Source of the DNA: Cohnella sp. OV330
GTDB lineage: Bacteria > Bacillota > Bacilli > Paenibacillales > Paenibacillaceae
NCBI RefSeq assembly: GCF_900112065.1
Contig: NZ_FOKE01000002.1
Span: forward strand, 368,253-432,252
DNA: 64,000 nt
Direction: 5' to 3'
Shown: piece by piece, positions 9,567-18,938 of the stretch
Layout: each line of letters opens with the position of its first letter
Numbering within the stretch: position 1 is the stretch's first letter
The notes under the pieces: generated by a model
What the model was told of the DNA's origin: nothing
The model's input: the letters and a program-made list of their open reading frames with translations, nothing else
Databases searched by the model: none
Made by a program: the position numbers and the translations under genes

Positions 9567-10457
9567 TTAGCCCTTGACGGAGCCGATCGTCAGCCCTTTG
9601 ACGAAGTAACGCTGCAGGAAAGGATACAACAATACGATCGGCCCGATGGTCACGCAGACGGTCGCCAGCTGCACGCCATAAGACGGAATCTGCTGAAGCT
9701 GGCTTGTCGACGCGCCTTGAATGTAAGCTGCGGCGTTCATATTGGAGATCAGCTGACGAATCATGATCTGAAGCGGGTGCAGCGTATAGTCGTCGACAAA
9801 CAAAAGCGCGAGCCACCAGTCGTTCCAATACTGCAAGGCGTACAGGAGCGTCGTCGTGGCGAGGACCGGCGTGGTGATCGGCAATATGATGCGGAAAAAC
9901 GTTCGCCATTCGCCCGAGCCGTCGACCGTCGCGGCTTCATTCAGCTCGTACGGCACCGTACGAAAAAAGGAAACCAGAACGAACGTATTGAACGGGTTCA
10001 AGAGATACGGCAGGATTAAAGCCCACAGCGTATCCTTCAGATGCAGCCAGTTAACGACCAAAATGTAAAAGCCGACAAGCCCCGAACCGAACAGCATCGT
10101 AAAATAAGTGAGAAACGACAACGCGTTTTTGTATTTGATCTTGCGGTGGGCGAGCACATAGGCGAACATGGCGCTGATCAGGACCGCCGCAAGCGTGCCG
10201 ATGACGGTCGTCTCGATCGTCACGAGATAGCTTCGGTACACTTGCCCGCCGCGCAGCAGAAATTCATAAGCGTACAGGCTAAGCTTGCTGGGGATCAACT
10301 TGAATCCTTCCGCTCTAAGACTGCTCTCGTCCGTAAAGGACCCGATAATGACCATCCAGAACGGGATGAAGCAAAAGAGCGCAAAAAGCGTCGCGATCAG
10401 GTAAGCGGAACCGTTGACGAGCCAATCGCCGATACTCTTTTTCGAACGTCGTTGCAT
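9567..10457 (-). CDS. Carbohydrate ABC transporter permease, LplC/YtcP type
   Basis: 296 residues with about six membrane segments. The cytoplasmic-loop EAA motif (NEAATVDGSGEWRTFF then RIILP, about residues 170-192) contacts the ATPase. The C-terminus QRYFVKGLTIGSVKG is the typical end of this permease subfamily and recurs almost unchanged in the second locus (18939-19847). Start ATG follows AAAGGAGATCC. It is 14 nt downstream of its partner permease. It forms the membrane channel with the gene at 10472-11383. Confidence 0.93.
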   Translation of the reverse strand: MQRRSKKSIGDWLVNGSAYLIATLFALFCFIPFWMVIIGSFTDESSLRAEGFKLIPSKLSLYAYEFLLRGGQVYRSYLVTIETTVIGTLAAVLISAMFAYVLAHRKIKYKNALSFLTYFTMLFGSGLVGFYILVVNWLHLKDTLWALILPYLLNPFNTFVLVSFFRTVPYELNEAATVDGSGEWRTFFRIILPITTPVLATTTLLYALQYWNDWWLALLFVDDYTLHPLQIMIRQLISNMNAAAYIQGASTSQLQQIPSYGVQLATVCVTIGPIVLLYPFLQRYFVKGLTIGSVKG

Positions 10458-10471
10458 TTGCTGGATCTCCT

Positions 10472-11383
10472 TTAGAAAAGCCTGGAATCAGGATCGTATT
10501 TTTTCACGAGTCCGTTAAACAACAGAATGGTAATCAGACCCATGACGGATTGGTAGAGTGCCACCGAAGAAGCCATGCCAAAGTCGCCCAACCCGCGAAG
10601 CGCGCGGAACGTGAAGGTATCGATCACGTCGGTCGTCGGATAAAGCAGCGAATTTTCGCCGACAATGCCGTAGATCATGCCGAAGTCCCCATAGAAGATC
10701 CGTCCGACCGCAAGCAGCGTCAAAATGACCAAGGTGGGTCTCAGCAGGGGAAACGTGATGTAAAAGATTTGTTGAAGCCGATTGGCCCCGTCGATTCGCG
10801 CGCTCTCATAGAGTTCGTCCGAGATGCCCGATATGGCTGCCAAAAAGATAATCGAGTTGTACCCGGCAAACTTCCAGATGGAGATGACGGTCAGGATGAT
10901 CGGCCAATACGAAGGGGAACTGTACCAATCGATCGCGCCGAGCTGGAGCGACTTCAGCTCGTGATTGACCATCCCGTTGGTCGAATTGAGCAAGCCGAAC
11001 ACCATCAGGCTGACCACCAGCCAGGATACGAAGTAAGGCAGAAAAATAACGGATTGCGCCAGCTTCTTGTAGAACCGGGCTCGAATCTCGTTCAGCGAGA
11101 TGGAAAGAATCACGGCAAGACCGAGACCGAAGACGAGGAACAGCGCATTAAGTCCAATCGTATTAAGCGTTACATGGATCCAATCGTCGCTGCCGAAAAA
11201 AAACTTGAAGTTATTGAAGCCGTTCCATTCGCTCCCCCATATGCCCTTCGAGACGGAAAACTTCTTAAAGGCGATCACGTGGCCCACCATGGGCAGGTAG
11301 GCGAACACGAGCAGGAATAGAAGACCGGGCAACGCCATCGCATAAATACTTTTGTTTTTGTGAAGCTCTCGCAACAAACTCAA
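10472..11383 (-). CDS. Carbohydrate ABC transporter permease, LplB type
   Basis: 303 residues with six predicted membrane spans and the EAA-type loop YESARIDGANRLQQIF (about residues 190-205). The start codon is TTG after GGAGAGGGCACAA. It is the first gene of the minus-strand importer operon (permease, permease, binding protein, GH130, PL8 lyase). The C-terminal KKYDPDSRLF matches the usual short cytoplasmic tail. Expression is probably governed by one or both AraC-type genes immediately upstream. Confidence 0.93.
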   Translation of the reverse strand: MSLLRELHKNKSIYAMALPGLLFLLVFAYLPMVGHVIAFKKFSVSKGIWGSEWNGFNNFKFFFGSDDWIHVTLNTIGLNALFLVFGLGLAVILSISLNEIRARFYKKLAQSVIFLPYFVSWLVVSLMVFGLLNSTNGMVNHELKSLQLGAIDWYSSPSYWPIILTVISIWKFAGYNSIIFLAAISGISDELYESARIDGANRLQQIFYITFPLLRPTLVILTLLAVGRIFYGDFGMIYGIVGENSLLYPTTDVIDTFTFRALRGLGDFGMASSVALYQSVMGLITILLFNGLVKKYDPDSRLF

Positions 11384-11428
11384 TTGTGCCCTCTCCTTTC
11401 GATGTCCTCATCGTATCGGAAGGCGCGC

Positions 11429-11487
11429 GGTTCTGGATAGTTCTGGTTCTACCAAAACGCCGTTCTTATGCGGTTTTTCAGGTTCTC
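11429..11487. promoter_or_regulatory. Repeated GGTTCT/AGTTCT elements upstream of the importer operon
   Basis: Copies at 11429 (GGTTCTGG), 11439 (AGTTCTGG), 11445 (GGTTCTAC) and 11481 (GGTTCTCG) lie just upstream of the first permease gene. The first two are one helical turn apart. AraC-family proteins often bind direct repeats, so this is a possible operator. No clean -35/-10 pair was identified. Confidence 0.3.
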
Positions 11488-11502
11488 GTTATAACGAAAC
11501 GC

Positions 11503-11546
11503 AAAAAAGAACCCCCATTTCATCGGTTCATGAAATCGAGGTTCTT
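11503..11546 (-). terminator. Terminator of the YesN-like regulator gene
   Basis: On the minus strand an AAGAACC...GGTTCTT stem with an inner ATTTCAT/ATGAAAT pairing is followed by TTTTTTG, right after the stop of the gene at 11561. Confidence 0.8.
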
Positions 11547-11560
11547 CCTTGCATTTTCTA

Positions 11561-13798
11561 TCATCGGAGTTCGTCCGCTTCGAATCTGAATTGCATGGGA
11601 GTCATCCCTGTCGCCTTCTTGAACACCGTGAAGAAGTGACTCTTCGTCTGGAAGCCCGCGGAATCCATGATTTGCGTGATCGGCCATTCCGTCGAGTGCA
11701 GCAGTTTTTTAGCCTTCTCGATCCGCAAGCCGAGTATAAAGTCCGAGAGCGAGATCTGCAAAATATCCTTGAATATCGTTCGCACATAGTTCGGAGATAG
11801 ACCGATATGTTCGGCAATCTCTTCTATGGTTAACACCGTTTCCTGCAAATGCTGGCTCACGTAATCGACGACGGAGGCGACGACATCCTCCTTGCGCGTC
11901 TCGCGGCTCGGCTTCTGGTTTCGTTCCTTGAAGGCGATCATTTCCTTCTTCAGCCAGGCATAAACTTCGTTCAGGTTGGCGAACCGATCCAATTGACGCG
12001 AAACGCCTTCGAAGTCCTGAAGCGCTCCCGCCCGCAAAAATATCTTTTTCATGCCATAGACCAGCCGAATCAACTGAAACCTGCATTCTTCAAAGGACAA
12101 GTGCCGCAAGCGCGCAAACAACTGCTCCATGACAAGGAACGCCTCGTGTTCCTCGCCTTTGCTGACGGATTGAAGAAGCTGTTGAATCAGCTTGTCGGAG
12201 AACGGCTCCAACGTTTGCGTTTGAAACCTGCTCCAGTCCGACTCCTCGTAAACCTTGTCATCGCCGTTCAAAAATTTCAGCATGGAAAACTCCATTGCCT
12301 GACGGTAAACGGATTGAAGGTTAAAGTTCTGGTCATTAGTCAAATGATAAGAACCAACCGTAGCCAAATTCAAGCAGCGGTTGATATTTCCCTTCATTTC
12401 CGCCAGCATCCGGCGGATGGCATCCCCGGACATCGAATTGGCCCATAACAATACGATATGGTCATCGTCAAAATCTACGGCTTCGCATTCCGCATAGTGA
12501 TAACGAAAGGTTTCCTGCGCAATGTTGCCCATAGCGTATTTCAATAACTTTCTGGAATAATAATTGTACTTTTCCTCGAAGGAGGTATAATATTCGATTC
12601 TGACGACCGCGAGTCCCGCCTGCTTCGCTTTCGCGACCGGGGCCAGTTCGATCAGCGACTGCCGCGACGCGGCCGGCAGCGTCCCGTTTCGGATCCACAG
12701 CCTCAGCATATCCTCTCGAATCATCTGCTGATTGGATTTGACCGATTGATTCATCTGCTCGACCTGCGTCACCAGCTTGCCGATCCCGCTGCGGAGGATT
12801 TGATGTTCGGGTTGAAGGCGTCCGGCCCCGTCCGAATCTGCCCCATTGCGCTGAATCAATCCGATCAGCTCGCTGAACGGCATATAATGCCGGCGGGAAA
12901 CCCAAAACAGAAACAGAAGCGTCAAACTCAGCATGACCCCTGCCGATAACAAAATGGCGTTGCGAAGCTCGTTCAGCTTAAGCTGCCAGACATCCCACGG
13001 CGTAAACTGGTATACGTGCCAGCCTTCAGGTTCGATTTGCGCGGTATGGACGAACCATTTGCGACCGTCTTCCTTCCAATTGAATCTGCTGCTTGGCATC
13101 TGACCGAACTTTTTGATGGCCGTCAGCAATGGCTCGTTATCGTTTCCCAGTATGAAGTTTCCCGCATCATCCGTTACGATCAGCTGCATCTGGCTGTAAA
13201 TCTCGGACTGCAATACATTTTCGTCAAAATTGCCTTTATCGACCATCATGACCAGATATCCGTCCGAATTTTTCATCGAGTTATCTCGAATCGCCAAATA
13301 AATATAAGACCGGTTCCCGTCGCTATGCCCATGAAAACGAAAATAAGGACTCCTATCGTTCCTTACCTTCTGAAGCAGCGGCTGATCGAAAAAATCGATA
13401 TTGTCGAACATCGACTCGCGCAACGTCCATACCCTGTTTTCTCTTGCGCTGATCAAGTAAATATTATGTATGAAAGGCTCCGAGGCGGCATATTCCTTCA
13501 TGCTGTTCGACAGGCGCACGAGAAGCTGCGGGTCGTTCGGGCTTGAAAACCATTCCCGGACCAATTCGTCGGCGAACATCCGCATGCCGTATAAACGAAG
13601 CTTGTACAGCGTAAATTCAGTGCTTTTTTGTACTTGCTTCAGCTGGTTCTGAATGGTCGCGAGAACCTCGTCCCGCGCGGATTGAGAAAACCGTTGCACC
13701 AAGTAGAGAGAAAACGCGCTTACTAGGACCGTTATTAAAATAGCCGACGTGACAAACGCCCGGAGGTACGTTTTGCGCATGATCGTTTTTTTCGCCAT
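11561..13798 (-). CDS. Membrane-anchored AraC-family transcriptional regulator (YesN-like sensor)
   Basis: About 745 residues. A membrane span near residues 10-32 is followed by a roughly 250-residue extracellular Cache-like sensor region, a second span (about 290-312), a cytoplasmic linker, and a C-terminal double HTH AraC domain (about 640-735; SVVDYVSQHLQETVLTIEEI, IGLSPNYVRTIFKD, IMDSAGFQTKSHFFTVFKKATGMTP). Such proteins sense a sugar signal outside and activate neighbouring transport genes. ATG 13798 is favoured over TTG 13807 because of ribosome-site spacing. It is immediately upstream of the importer operon but separated by a terminator, so it is its likely direct regulator. Confidence 0.9.
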   Translation of the reverse strand: MAKKTIMRKTYLRAFVTSAILITVLVSAFSLYLVQRFSQSARDEVLATIQNQLKQVQKSTEFTLYKLRLYGMRMFADELVREWFSSPNDPQLLVRLSNSMKEYAASEPFIHNIYLISARENRVWTLRESMFDNIDFFDQPLLQKVRNDRSPYFRFHGHSDGNRSYIYLAIRDNSMKNSDGYLVMMVDKGNFDENVLQSEIYSQMQLIVTDDAGNFILGNDNEPLLTAIKKFGQMPSSRFNWKEDGRKWFVHTAQIEPEGWHVYQFTPWDVWQLKLNELRNAILLSAGVMLSLTLLFLFWVSRRHYMPFSELIGLIQRNGADSDGAGRLQPEHQILRSGIGKLVTQVEQMNQSVKSNQQMIREDMLRLWIRNGTLPAASRQSLIELAPVAKAKQAGLAVVRIEYYTSFEEKYNYYSRKLLKYAMGNIAQETFRYHYAECEAVDFDDDHIVLLWANSMSGDAIRRMLAEMKGNINRCLNLATVGSYHLTNDQNFNLQSVYRQAMEFSMLKFLNGDDKVYEESDWSRFQTQTLEPFSDKLIQQLLQSVSKGEEHEAFLVMEQLFARLRHLSFEECRFQLIRLVYGMKKIFLRAGALQDFEGVSRQLDRFANLNEVYAWLKKEMIAFKERNQKPSRETRKEDVVASVVDYVSQHLQETVLTIEEIAEHIGLSPNYVRTIFKDILQISLSDFILGLRIEKAKKLLHSTEWPITQIMDSAGFQTKSHFFTVFKKATGMTPMQFRFEADELR

Positions 13799-13914
13799 CG
13801 TGTTCAAGAACCCCTCTTATGAATATCATCTCTCTATAATGATCGGCTTGAGGCGGTTTCTTAAAGTACTGATTTTAACAATAAACGAGAAACTCAAAAG
13901 AAAGTCCCCGCGCG

Positions 13915-13948
13915 CCAAAAGGTTAAGCAGCTTGCATCGGCTGCTTAA
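13915..13948 (-). terminator. Terminator of the AraC gene at 13964
   Basis: Minus-strand stem TTAAGCAGC / GCTGCTTAA (9 bp, 8-nt loop) followed by CCTTTTGG. Confidence 0.75.
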
Positions 13949-13963
13949 TCTCAATAACGATAT

Positions 13964-14833
13964 CTACTTCAGGAGTTTCGCATGCCTAACGATTTCGCTG
14001 GGTCGAACGCCCTTTAACTGCTTGAACACTCTGCCGAAATACGTTAAATTCGAAAATCCCGACAATTGCGCCGCCTCGCTGACCGTGACTTTGCCTGTCC
14101 GCAGCAATAGCTCGGCTTCATGGACTCTGAGCATATTCAGGTACTCGGTGAACGTCTTCCCGGTCGACTTCTTGAACAGGGAACAAAAATAAGTCGGGGT
14201 GAAGTTGCAAACCGCTGCGGCCTCGTTGATCGTGATCGGCTCTTGGTACCGACTGCTTATGTAGTGCAAAATATTCTGAATCGAATGTTCGCCTTTCGCG
14301 GCCCGAGTGACTGGAGGCTCATCTTCGGAAGCGCTCAGGATGAGGGCGAACGATCGAATCAAATCGGACTTGATGAACAATTCGTAGCCCTTGCGCTTCT
14401 CCCGATATTCCCTATCGATGCGTGCCAGGCAATCGCCGATTTCGCTCGCGAGCGGATGGCTCGCCTTAATAACGCTAGGAACGGATATCTCTTGGTTGAT
14501 GATCGGAATGACAAAGGTTCTCTCCGTCCTGTCGAGCGCGGAATTACGGAGCAAGGCATCGTTAAATACGACCGCGATCAGATCCGTATCTTCGCCGATG
14601 GGAAACGCGGCATGCATCTGTCTCGCGTTAACGAACAAAATGTCCCCTTCGCGGAGCACGGCCGTATCCGAACCGATGTGCACGCGGAAAGCGCCTCTCC
14701 GAACGAGCACCCACTCCAGATGATCGTGCCAGTGAAGAGGGATAGAAACCTGAATTGGATAAGCGACGTGGAAAACGTTGATCGGAAACGTTCTGTCCGG
14801 AATATCGGTATGTTCGAACAGGTCCTTCTCCAC
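13964..14833 (-). CDS. AraC-family transcriptional regulator with cupin-type sensor domain
   Basis: 289 residues starting at GTG after GAGGGAGAA. The N-terminal part (about 20-100; IQVSIPLHWHDHLEWVLV, REGDILFVNARQMHA) is an AraC_binding/cupin sugar-sensing fold. The C-terminal part (about 185-285) is the double HTH, with ITINEAAAVCNFTPTYFCSLFKKSTGKTFTEYL and VSEAAQLSGFSNLTYFGRVFK. It is soluble, unlike its two large neighbours. It is divergent from the YesN-like gene at 15023, across about 190 bp, and could control either locus. Confidence 0.92.
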   Translation of the reverse strand: MEKDLFEHTDIPDRTFPINVFHVAYPIQVSIPLHWHDHLEWVLVRRGAFRVHIGSDTAVLREGDILFVNARQMHAAFPIGEDTDLIAVVFNDALLRNSALDRTERTFVIPIINQEISVPSVIKASHPLASEIGDCLARIDREYREKRKGYELFIKSDLIRSFALILSASEDEPPVTRAAKGEHSIQNILHYISSRYQEPITINEAAAVCNFTPTYFCSLFKKSTGKTFTEYLNMLRVHEAELLLRTGKVTVSEAAQLSGFSNLTYFGRVFKQLKGVRPSEIVRHAKLLK

Positions 14834-15022
14834 TTCTCCCTCGCCTCCTCATCGTAATATTGGTTGAATATGTCGTAACAAATCGGCTAGTTCGCACTTC
14901 TTTTCTCTATTATACTGAAGAAAGGGCTTACATGACTTCATAGCTAACTCTATTCACCGGAAGCGCCTAGAGACGTAAAAAGCTTAGGGCTGCTTTCTTT
15001 TTAATTTAATGGAGGCGCTATC

Positions 15023-17263
15023 ATGAAAAAAAAGCGGATGAAATTGCTATGGAAGTTTACGCTCTCCTATATCGTCGTACTTCTGCTGCCGTTATCCGTC
15101 ATTCTCTTCTACTACTATCCGTACTCGACCTCCATCGTGAAGCAAAAGGAAATGGCTTGGAACGAACACGTGACGGAACAGGTAGCGAATAGCATGGATA
15201 TTTTCATGAAGTCCGTTTATACGCTTCCCGCTTCCATCGTGGATAACCAAGAGATCAAATTCTCGCTCATCGGAACCGACGATTATCAACGCTTGGTCGT
15301 GACGAACGAAATGAAAAAGTACAATTCGCTGGACGCCCTATTTTACAACACCTTCCTCTATGTAAAAAAAGACGGCTACTTATTCTCTCGCACCGGATTC
15401 AGCTATAAGCTCGAAGCGTTCATGAATCCCAAATCCGGATTCGTATACGCCGATTGGAGCCCGGATCAGTTCGCGCGCGATCTGGCCCGACTGTCCGCCA
15501 TTCAAGTACGCCCTTCCGAAGACGTTACGATCGTCGGCGAAGGGCGCGTGAAGATGATCACGATTATTCTTCCTCTTCCGCTCGGCAACAGCAAAGAAGG
15601 AAGCGTCATTTTTATGATCAAGCACGATACGATCGCCCGGTTGATGAAGTCCGTCTCCAACGTTTATTCGGGCGACTTTATCATCTTGGATCAGAACGAT
15701 AACCCGATCTTTACACTTAACGAACGAGACGATTTTGAGTCGGCGGGGTTCAGGCGATTCATGAACCGGCTTCAACCCGGGAATTCGGGCGTCTACGGCT
15801 ATGACGGCACCTCCTACATCGCCTCACAGACCGTATCCCAGCAGAACGGCTGGAAGTATGTAAGCATCAATCCGCTGGCGGTAGCCCTTCATCAGACGAA
15901 GGAAACGCAGCGGAATACGTTCGCGCTCGTCGGCGTCATCCTGCTGATCGAGATGCTGGTCATCTATGTCTCCATTCGAAAAAATTACAACCCGATAAAA
16001 GCGCTCGTCCAGCTGGCGAAAACGGCGTTTGGCGGCGACGAAGAAAAACGCGGCAACGAACTGGACATCATCCATTCAGCCCTCCGCAATCTGACTGCCG
16101 AGAACAACAAGTTGGACGAGAGCGTGAAACGAACCGTCCCCAAGGTGAGAGACACCTTGCTCGGGGAATTGGTGAGCGGCCGGTATGCCTCGCTTGCGCA
16201 ATTCGCTCAGGAGGCGCAGGCTTACGGCTTACGCTTCGGTTATCCGAAATGCTCGGTAGCCGTCATCGTCGCAGAAGGCGACACCGAGACCGTGCTCCGC
16301 GAGCTGAAGCGACGAGAGACGACGCTGGCCGCCGGCATAGACGGTTATTTTCTCAAGAGCATCCATCACGAAGATATTTTGTTCGTCTCGACGCATCTTC
16401 CCGAAGCTAGCTTGGCGGATATGCTGCGCGAGCTGAAAGAAGAGATCGCAAGCGCCTGCGGAGAAATTCTCTGCATCGGGATCGGAAATTCGGCGGACGG
16501 CCCCGAAGGATTTCATGGCTCCTACATGAATGCGCTTCGGGCGGTCGAACATTTGCGCATCAAAAACGAGACTTCGATCGTCGCGTTCGAATCGCTCGCG
16601 GAACAAAGAAACGAGTCCGTTCCCTATCCTTCCGAGGCGATCCAATCCCTCGAGCTGTTTATTTTGACCAACGACGTGCCTGAGGTCGAACGCACCGTAG
16701 CCCATTTAACGGCGTTTTTGAGACAGGACCGGACGCCACCTTTCATGATCCGCGCGGTTTACTTGAACGTCATCCATACGATCATCAGCGCGCTTCACCG
16801 GCTCAGGCATGATGAAGGGATCGACCGATTAGGCGCGGCGACGTTCCACAATCGCATCTCCGTCGACGAGATGACAGCCATTCTGAAGGAAAGTACGGCA
16901 TTGCTGTGCGGCTTAATGTCGAATGCGACCGCTTCCGTCAAGACGGCTACGTTGGACGACGTCCTTCATTTTATTGAAGAAAATGAATTCGAGCCGACCT
17001 TTTCCCTGCAGACGGTCGCCGACAGATACGGGATGTCCGTATCGAATTTTAGTCATTATTTTAAAAAAGCGGCGGGACAAAACTTTAAAGAATACGTGGA
17101 CGGCCGACGCGTTCAGAAGTCCAAGCAACTGCTGACCCAGACGCGGCTGCCGCTTGAACAAGTCGCGGGACAAACCGGCTACACCAACACCTCCAGCTTC
17201 ATTCGGGCGTTCAAGAAGAACGTCGGCGTTACCCCCGGCCAATTCCGGGAGTTCAACCGTTAA
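15023..17263 (+). CDS. Membrane-anchored AraC-family regulator (YesN-like sensor)
   Basis: 746 residues, start ATG after GGAGGCGCTATC. Architecture matches the regulator at 11561: span at about 8-30, extracellular sensor (about 30-290; TGFSYKLEAFMNPKSGFVYADWSPD), second span (about 295-315), linker, and C-terminal AraC HTH (about 650-745; FSLQTVADRYGMSVSNFSHYFKKAAGQNF, EQVAGQTGYTNTSSFIRAFKKNVGVTPGQFR). It is followed after 31 nt by a binding lipoprotein gene on the same strand, so the two are co-transcribed. Opposite, on the minus strand, lies the importer it probably regulates. Confidence 0.91.
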   Translation: MKKKRMKLLWKFTLSYIVVLLLPLSVILFYYYPYSTSIVKQKEMAWNEHVTEQVANSMDIFMKSVYTLPASIVDNQEIKFSLIGTDDYQRLVVTNEMKKYNSLDALFYNTFLYVKKDGYLFSRTGFSYKLEAFMNPKSGFVYADWSPDQFARDLARLSAIQVRPSEDVTIVGEGRVKMITIILPLPLGNSKEGSVIFMIKHDTIARLMKSVSNVYSGDFIILDQNDNPIFTLNERDDFESAGFRRFMNRLQPGNSGVYGYDGTSYIASQTVSQQNGWKYVSINPLAVALHQTKETQRNTFALVGVILLIEMLVIYVSIRKNYNPIKALVQLAKTAFGGDEEKRGNELDIIHSALRNLTAENNKLDESVKRTVPKVRDTLLGELVSGRYASLAQFAQEAQAYGLRFGYPKCSVAVIVAEGDTETVLRELKRRETTLAAGIDGYFLKSIHHEDILFVSTHLPEASLADMLRELKEEIASACGEILCIGIGNSADGPEGFHGSYMNALRAVEHLRIKNETSIVAFESLAEQRNESVPYPSEAIQSLELFILTNDVPEVERTVAHLTAFLRQDRTPPFMIRAVYLNVIHTIISALHRLRHDEGIDRLGAATFHNRISVDEMTAILKESTALLCGLMSNATASVKTATLDDVLHFIEENEFEPTFSLQTVADRYGMSVSNFSHYFKKAAGQNFKEYVDGRRVQKSKQLLTQTRLPLEQVAGQTGYTNTSSFIRAFKKNVGVTPGQFREFNR

Positions 17264-17294
17264 CTCGCGGCCGAATTCAAATGAGGAGGTACCC

Positions 17295-18890
17295 ATGGTC
17301 AAATATAATCGCAGTCGGATCGGACTTCCTGTCGCGCTCCTATTAACGGTAATCACGGCTTGCAGCAACGACAAGGCGGGAATGAATACGGCCCCCGGCA
17401 CGACTCGCCAACAGCCGGTGACCCTCAAAGTGATGGCCGTCACGCACCAGCTTACGAAGGACCTGAAGGATATTCCCTATTTATCGCAAATCGCGCAGAA
17501 CGCTGGCGTTAACGTAGAATGGACCCAATCCCGCACCGGCTGGGACGAACGGAAGAGCGTCGTATTAACGAGCGGCGACTTGCCGGATGCCTTTCTTGCA
17601 GGATTAACCGATCAAGACATCATTGCGAACCAGGATCATTTCGTCGACCTGAGCCCGTACATCGACAAATATGCGCCGAACATCAAGAAAATGTTCGCGG
17701 AGGAGCCGGACGCGAAACGAATCAGCATGTTTCCGGACGGCAAGATTTATTCGCTTCCCGCCGTGAGGCCGATCCGTACGAACAGCTTTAACGTCATGAT
17801 GATCAACAAGAAGTGGTTAAGCGAGCTCGGCCTGCAAAAACCGACGACGTTGGACGAGCTTCGGGAGGTTCTGATCGCATTTCGCGACAAGGATCCTAAC
17901 GGCAACGGCAAGCCGGATGAGATCGGCTTGGATTGGTGGGCCGGCGCCGGAGGCGGCTTGGGCAGCCGCGGTCTGTTCAGCGTCACGAGCCTGCTTGGGG
18001 CTTACGGCATCTCGGATCATTTCGCCGAGGAGATGATCGGCGTCAACGATCGCAAGATTCGCTTCCTGTTCGCTGGAGACGAATACAAAAGATTAATCGA
18101 GTACCTCGCCGGGCTCTGGCAGGAGAAGCTCGTTAACCCGGAAGTATTCACGCAGGACTACACCGCCATGAAGGCAAAAGCGCAGCAGGATGATGTCGCT
18201 ACGGTAGGCGTCACTTTTGGCTGGTCGTTGACCGACCGGGTGGGCAAATGGGCCTCCGAATACGAACCGCTCGCGCCTCTCAAGAGCAGCGACGACATTA
18301 AGCCCGTATGGCCGACGAACCCTGCCCGCGTACAGCTTCAAACGAACCTTTTTACGATGACGAAGAGCAATGCGCATCCGATCGAGACGATGAAATGGAT
18401 CGACAGCTTCTATAGCGAGGATAATTCCATCCAGGGCTACAATGGATCGATGCCGACGTTCGTGACCAAACGCGAAGACGGCCGCTACGAGATCGTCCCT
18501 GCTCCGGATGGCGATCAAGACACCCAGCAATGGACGAACGCGCTCGTAGACGACGGCCCCCTGTACGCTTCCGACGCGTTGGGACGCAAGACGATCGCGC
18601 CGCCTTCCGTCAACGCCAGGCAAGCGCTCGACGACGTCTATCGCGATTATCAACCTTCGGATCCGAAGGATATTTATCCGATCGTCAAGTTCTCGGCGGA
18701 GCAGATCGACGAGATGTCGTTAGCCAAGACGGATATCTTGAAGCTGGTCGATCAAAAATTCGCGGAATGGATCATCAAATCCTCCGTGGATGCGGAGTGG
18801 GAAGATTATCTGAAGCAGCTCGATCAGATGGGCCTGGCGACCATGACGCGAATCTATCAGCAAGGCTATGACGATTATTACAAGCATTAG
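17295..18890 (+). CDS. Substrate-binding lipoprotein co-transcribed with the YesN-like regulator
   Basis: 531 residues, start ATG after GAGGAGGTACCC. Signal ends VITAC, giving Cys23. Family-1 solute-binding fold with KVMAVTHQLTKDLKDIPYL near the N-terminus, LTSGDLPDAFLAG and MFPDGKIYSLPAV. It is a clear paralogue of the binding protein at 20884-22548, sharing the DGKIY motif and a KYAPN / KDGPN block plus the same end WxxYLKQLDQMGL / WDSYVKNIQKIGL. No permease lies on its strand. It may be an alternative receptor for the facing permeases or a ligand-presenting partner of the sensor. That division of labour is inference. Confidence 0.9.
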   Translation: MVKYNRSRIGLPVALLLTVITACSNDKAGMNTAPGTTRQQPVTLKVMAVTHQLTKDLKDIPYLSQIAQNAGVNVEWTQSRTGWDERKSVVLTSGDLPDAFLAGLTDQDIIANQDHFVDLSPYIDKYAPNIKKMFAEEPDAKRISMFPDGKIYSLPAVRPIRTNSFNVMMINKKWLSELGLQKPTTLDELREVLIAFRDKDPNGNGKPDEIGLDWWAGAGGGLGSRGLFSVTSLLGAYGISDHFAEEMIGVNDRKIRFLFAGDEYKRLIEYLAGLWQEKLVNPEVFTQDYTAMKAKAQQDDVATVGVTFGWSLTDRVGKWASEYEPLAPLKSSDDIKPVWPTNPARVQLQTNLFTMTKSNAHPIETMKWIDSFYSEDNSIQGYNGSMPTFVTKREDGRYEIVPAPDGDQDTQQWTNALVDDGPLYASDALGRKTIAPPSVNARQALDDVYRDYQPSDPKDIYPIVKFSAEQIDEMSLAKTDILKLVDQKFAEWIIKSSVDAEWEDYLKQLDQMGLATMTRIYQQGYDDYYKH

Positions 18891-18893
18891 CGC

Positions 18894-18925
18894 GAGGGAC
18901 GACTTCCGGCCGTCCCTCCCTTCTC
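18894..18925. terminator. Terminator between convergent binding-protein and permease genes
   Basis: GAGGGACG / CGTCCCTC inverted repeat (8 bp, about 9-nt loop) between the stop codons of two convergent genes. The T tract on the plus side is interrupted (CCTTCT). Confidence 0.6.
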
Positions 18926-18938
18926 GCAGTATAAATGG

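Noticed and set aside
14880..15022. Possible regulatory leader with a small AAAGC/GCTTT hairpin before the YesN-like gene at 15023
   Set aside because: Short stem and no recognised riboswitch or T-box features.
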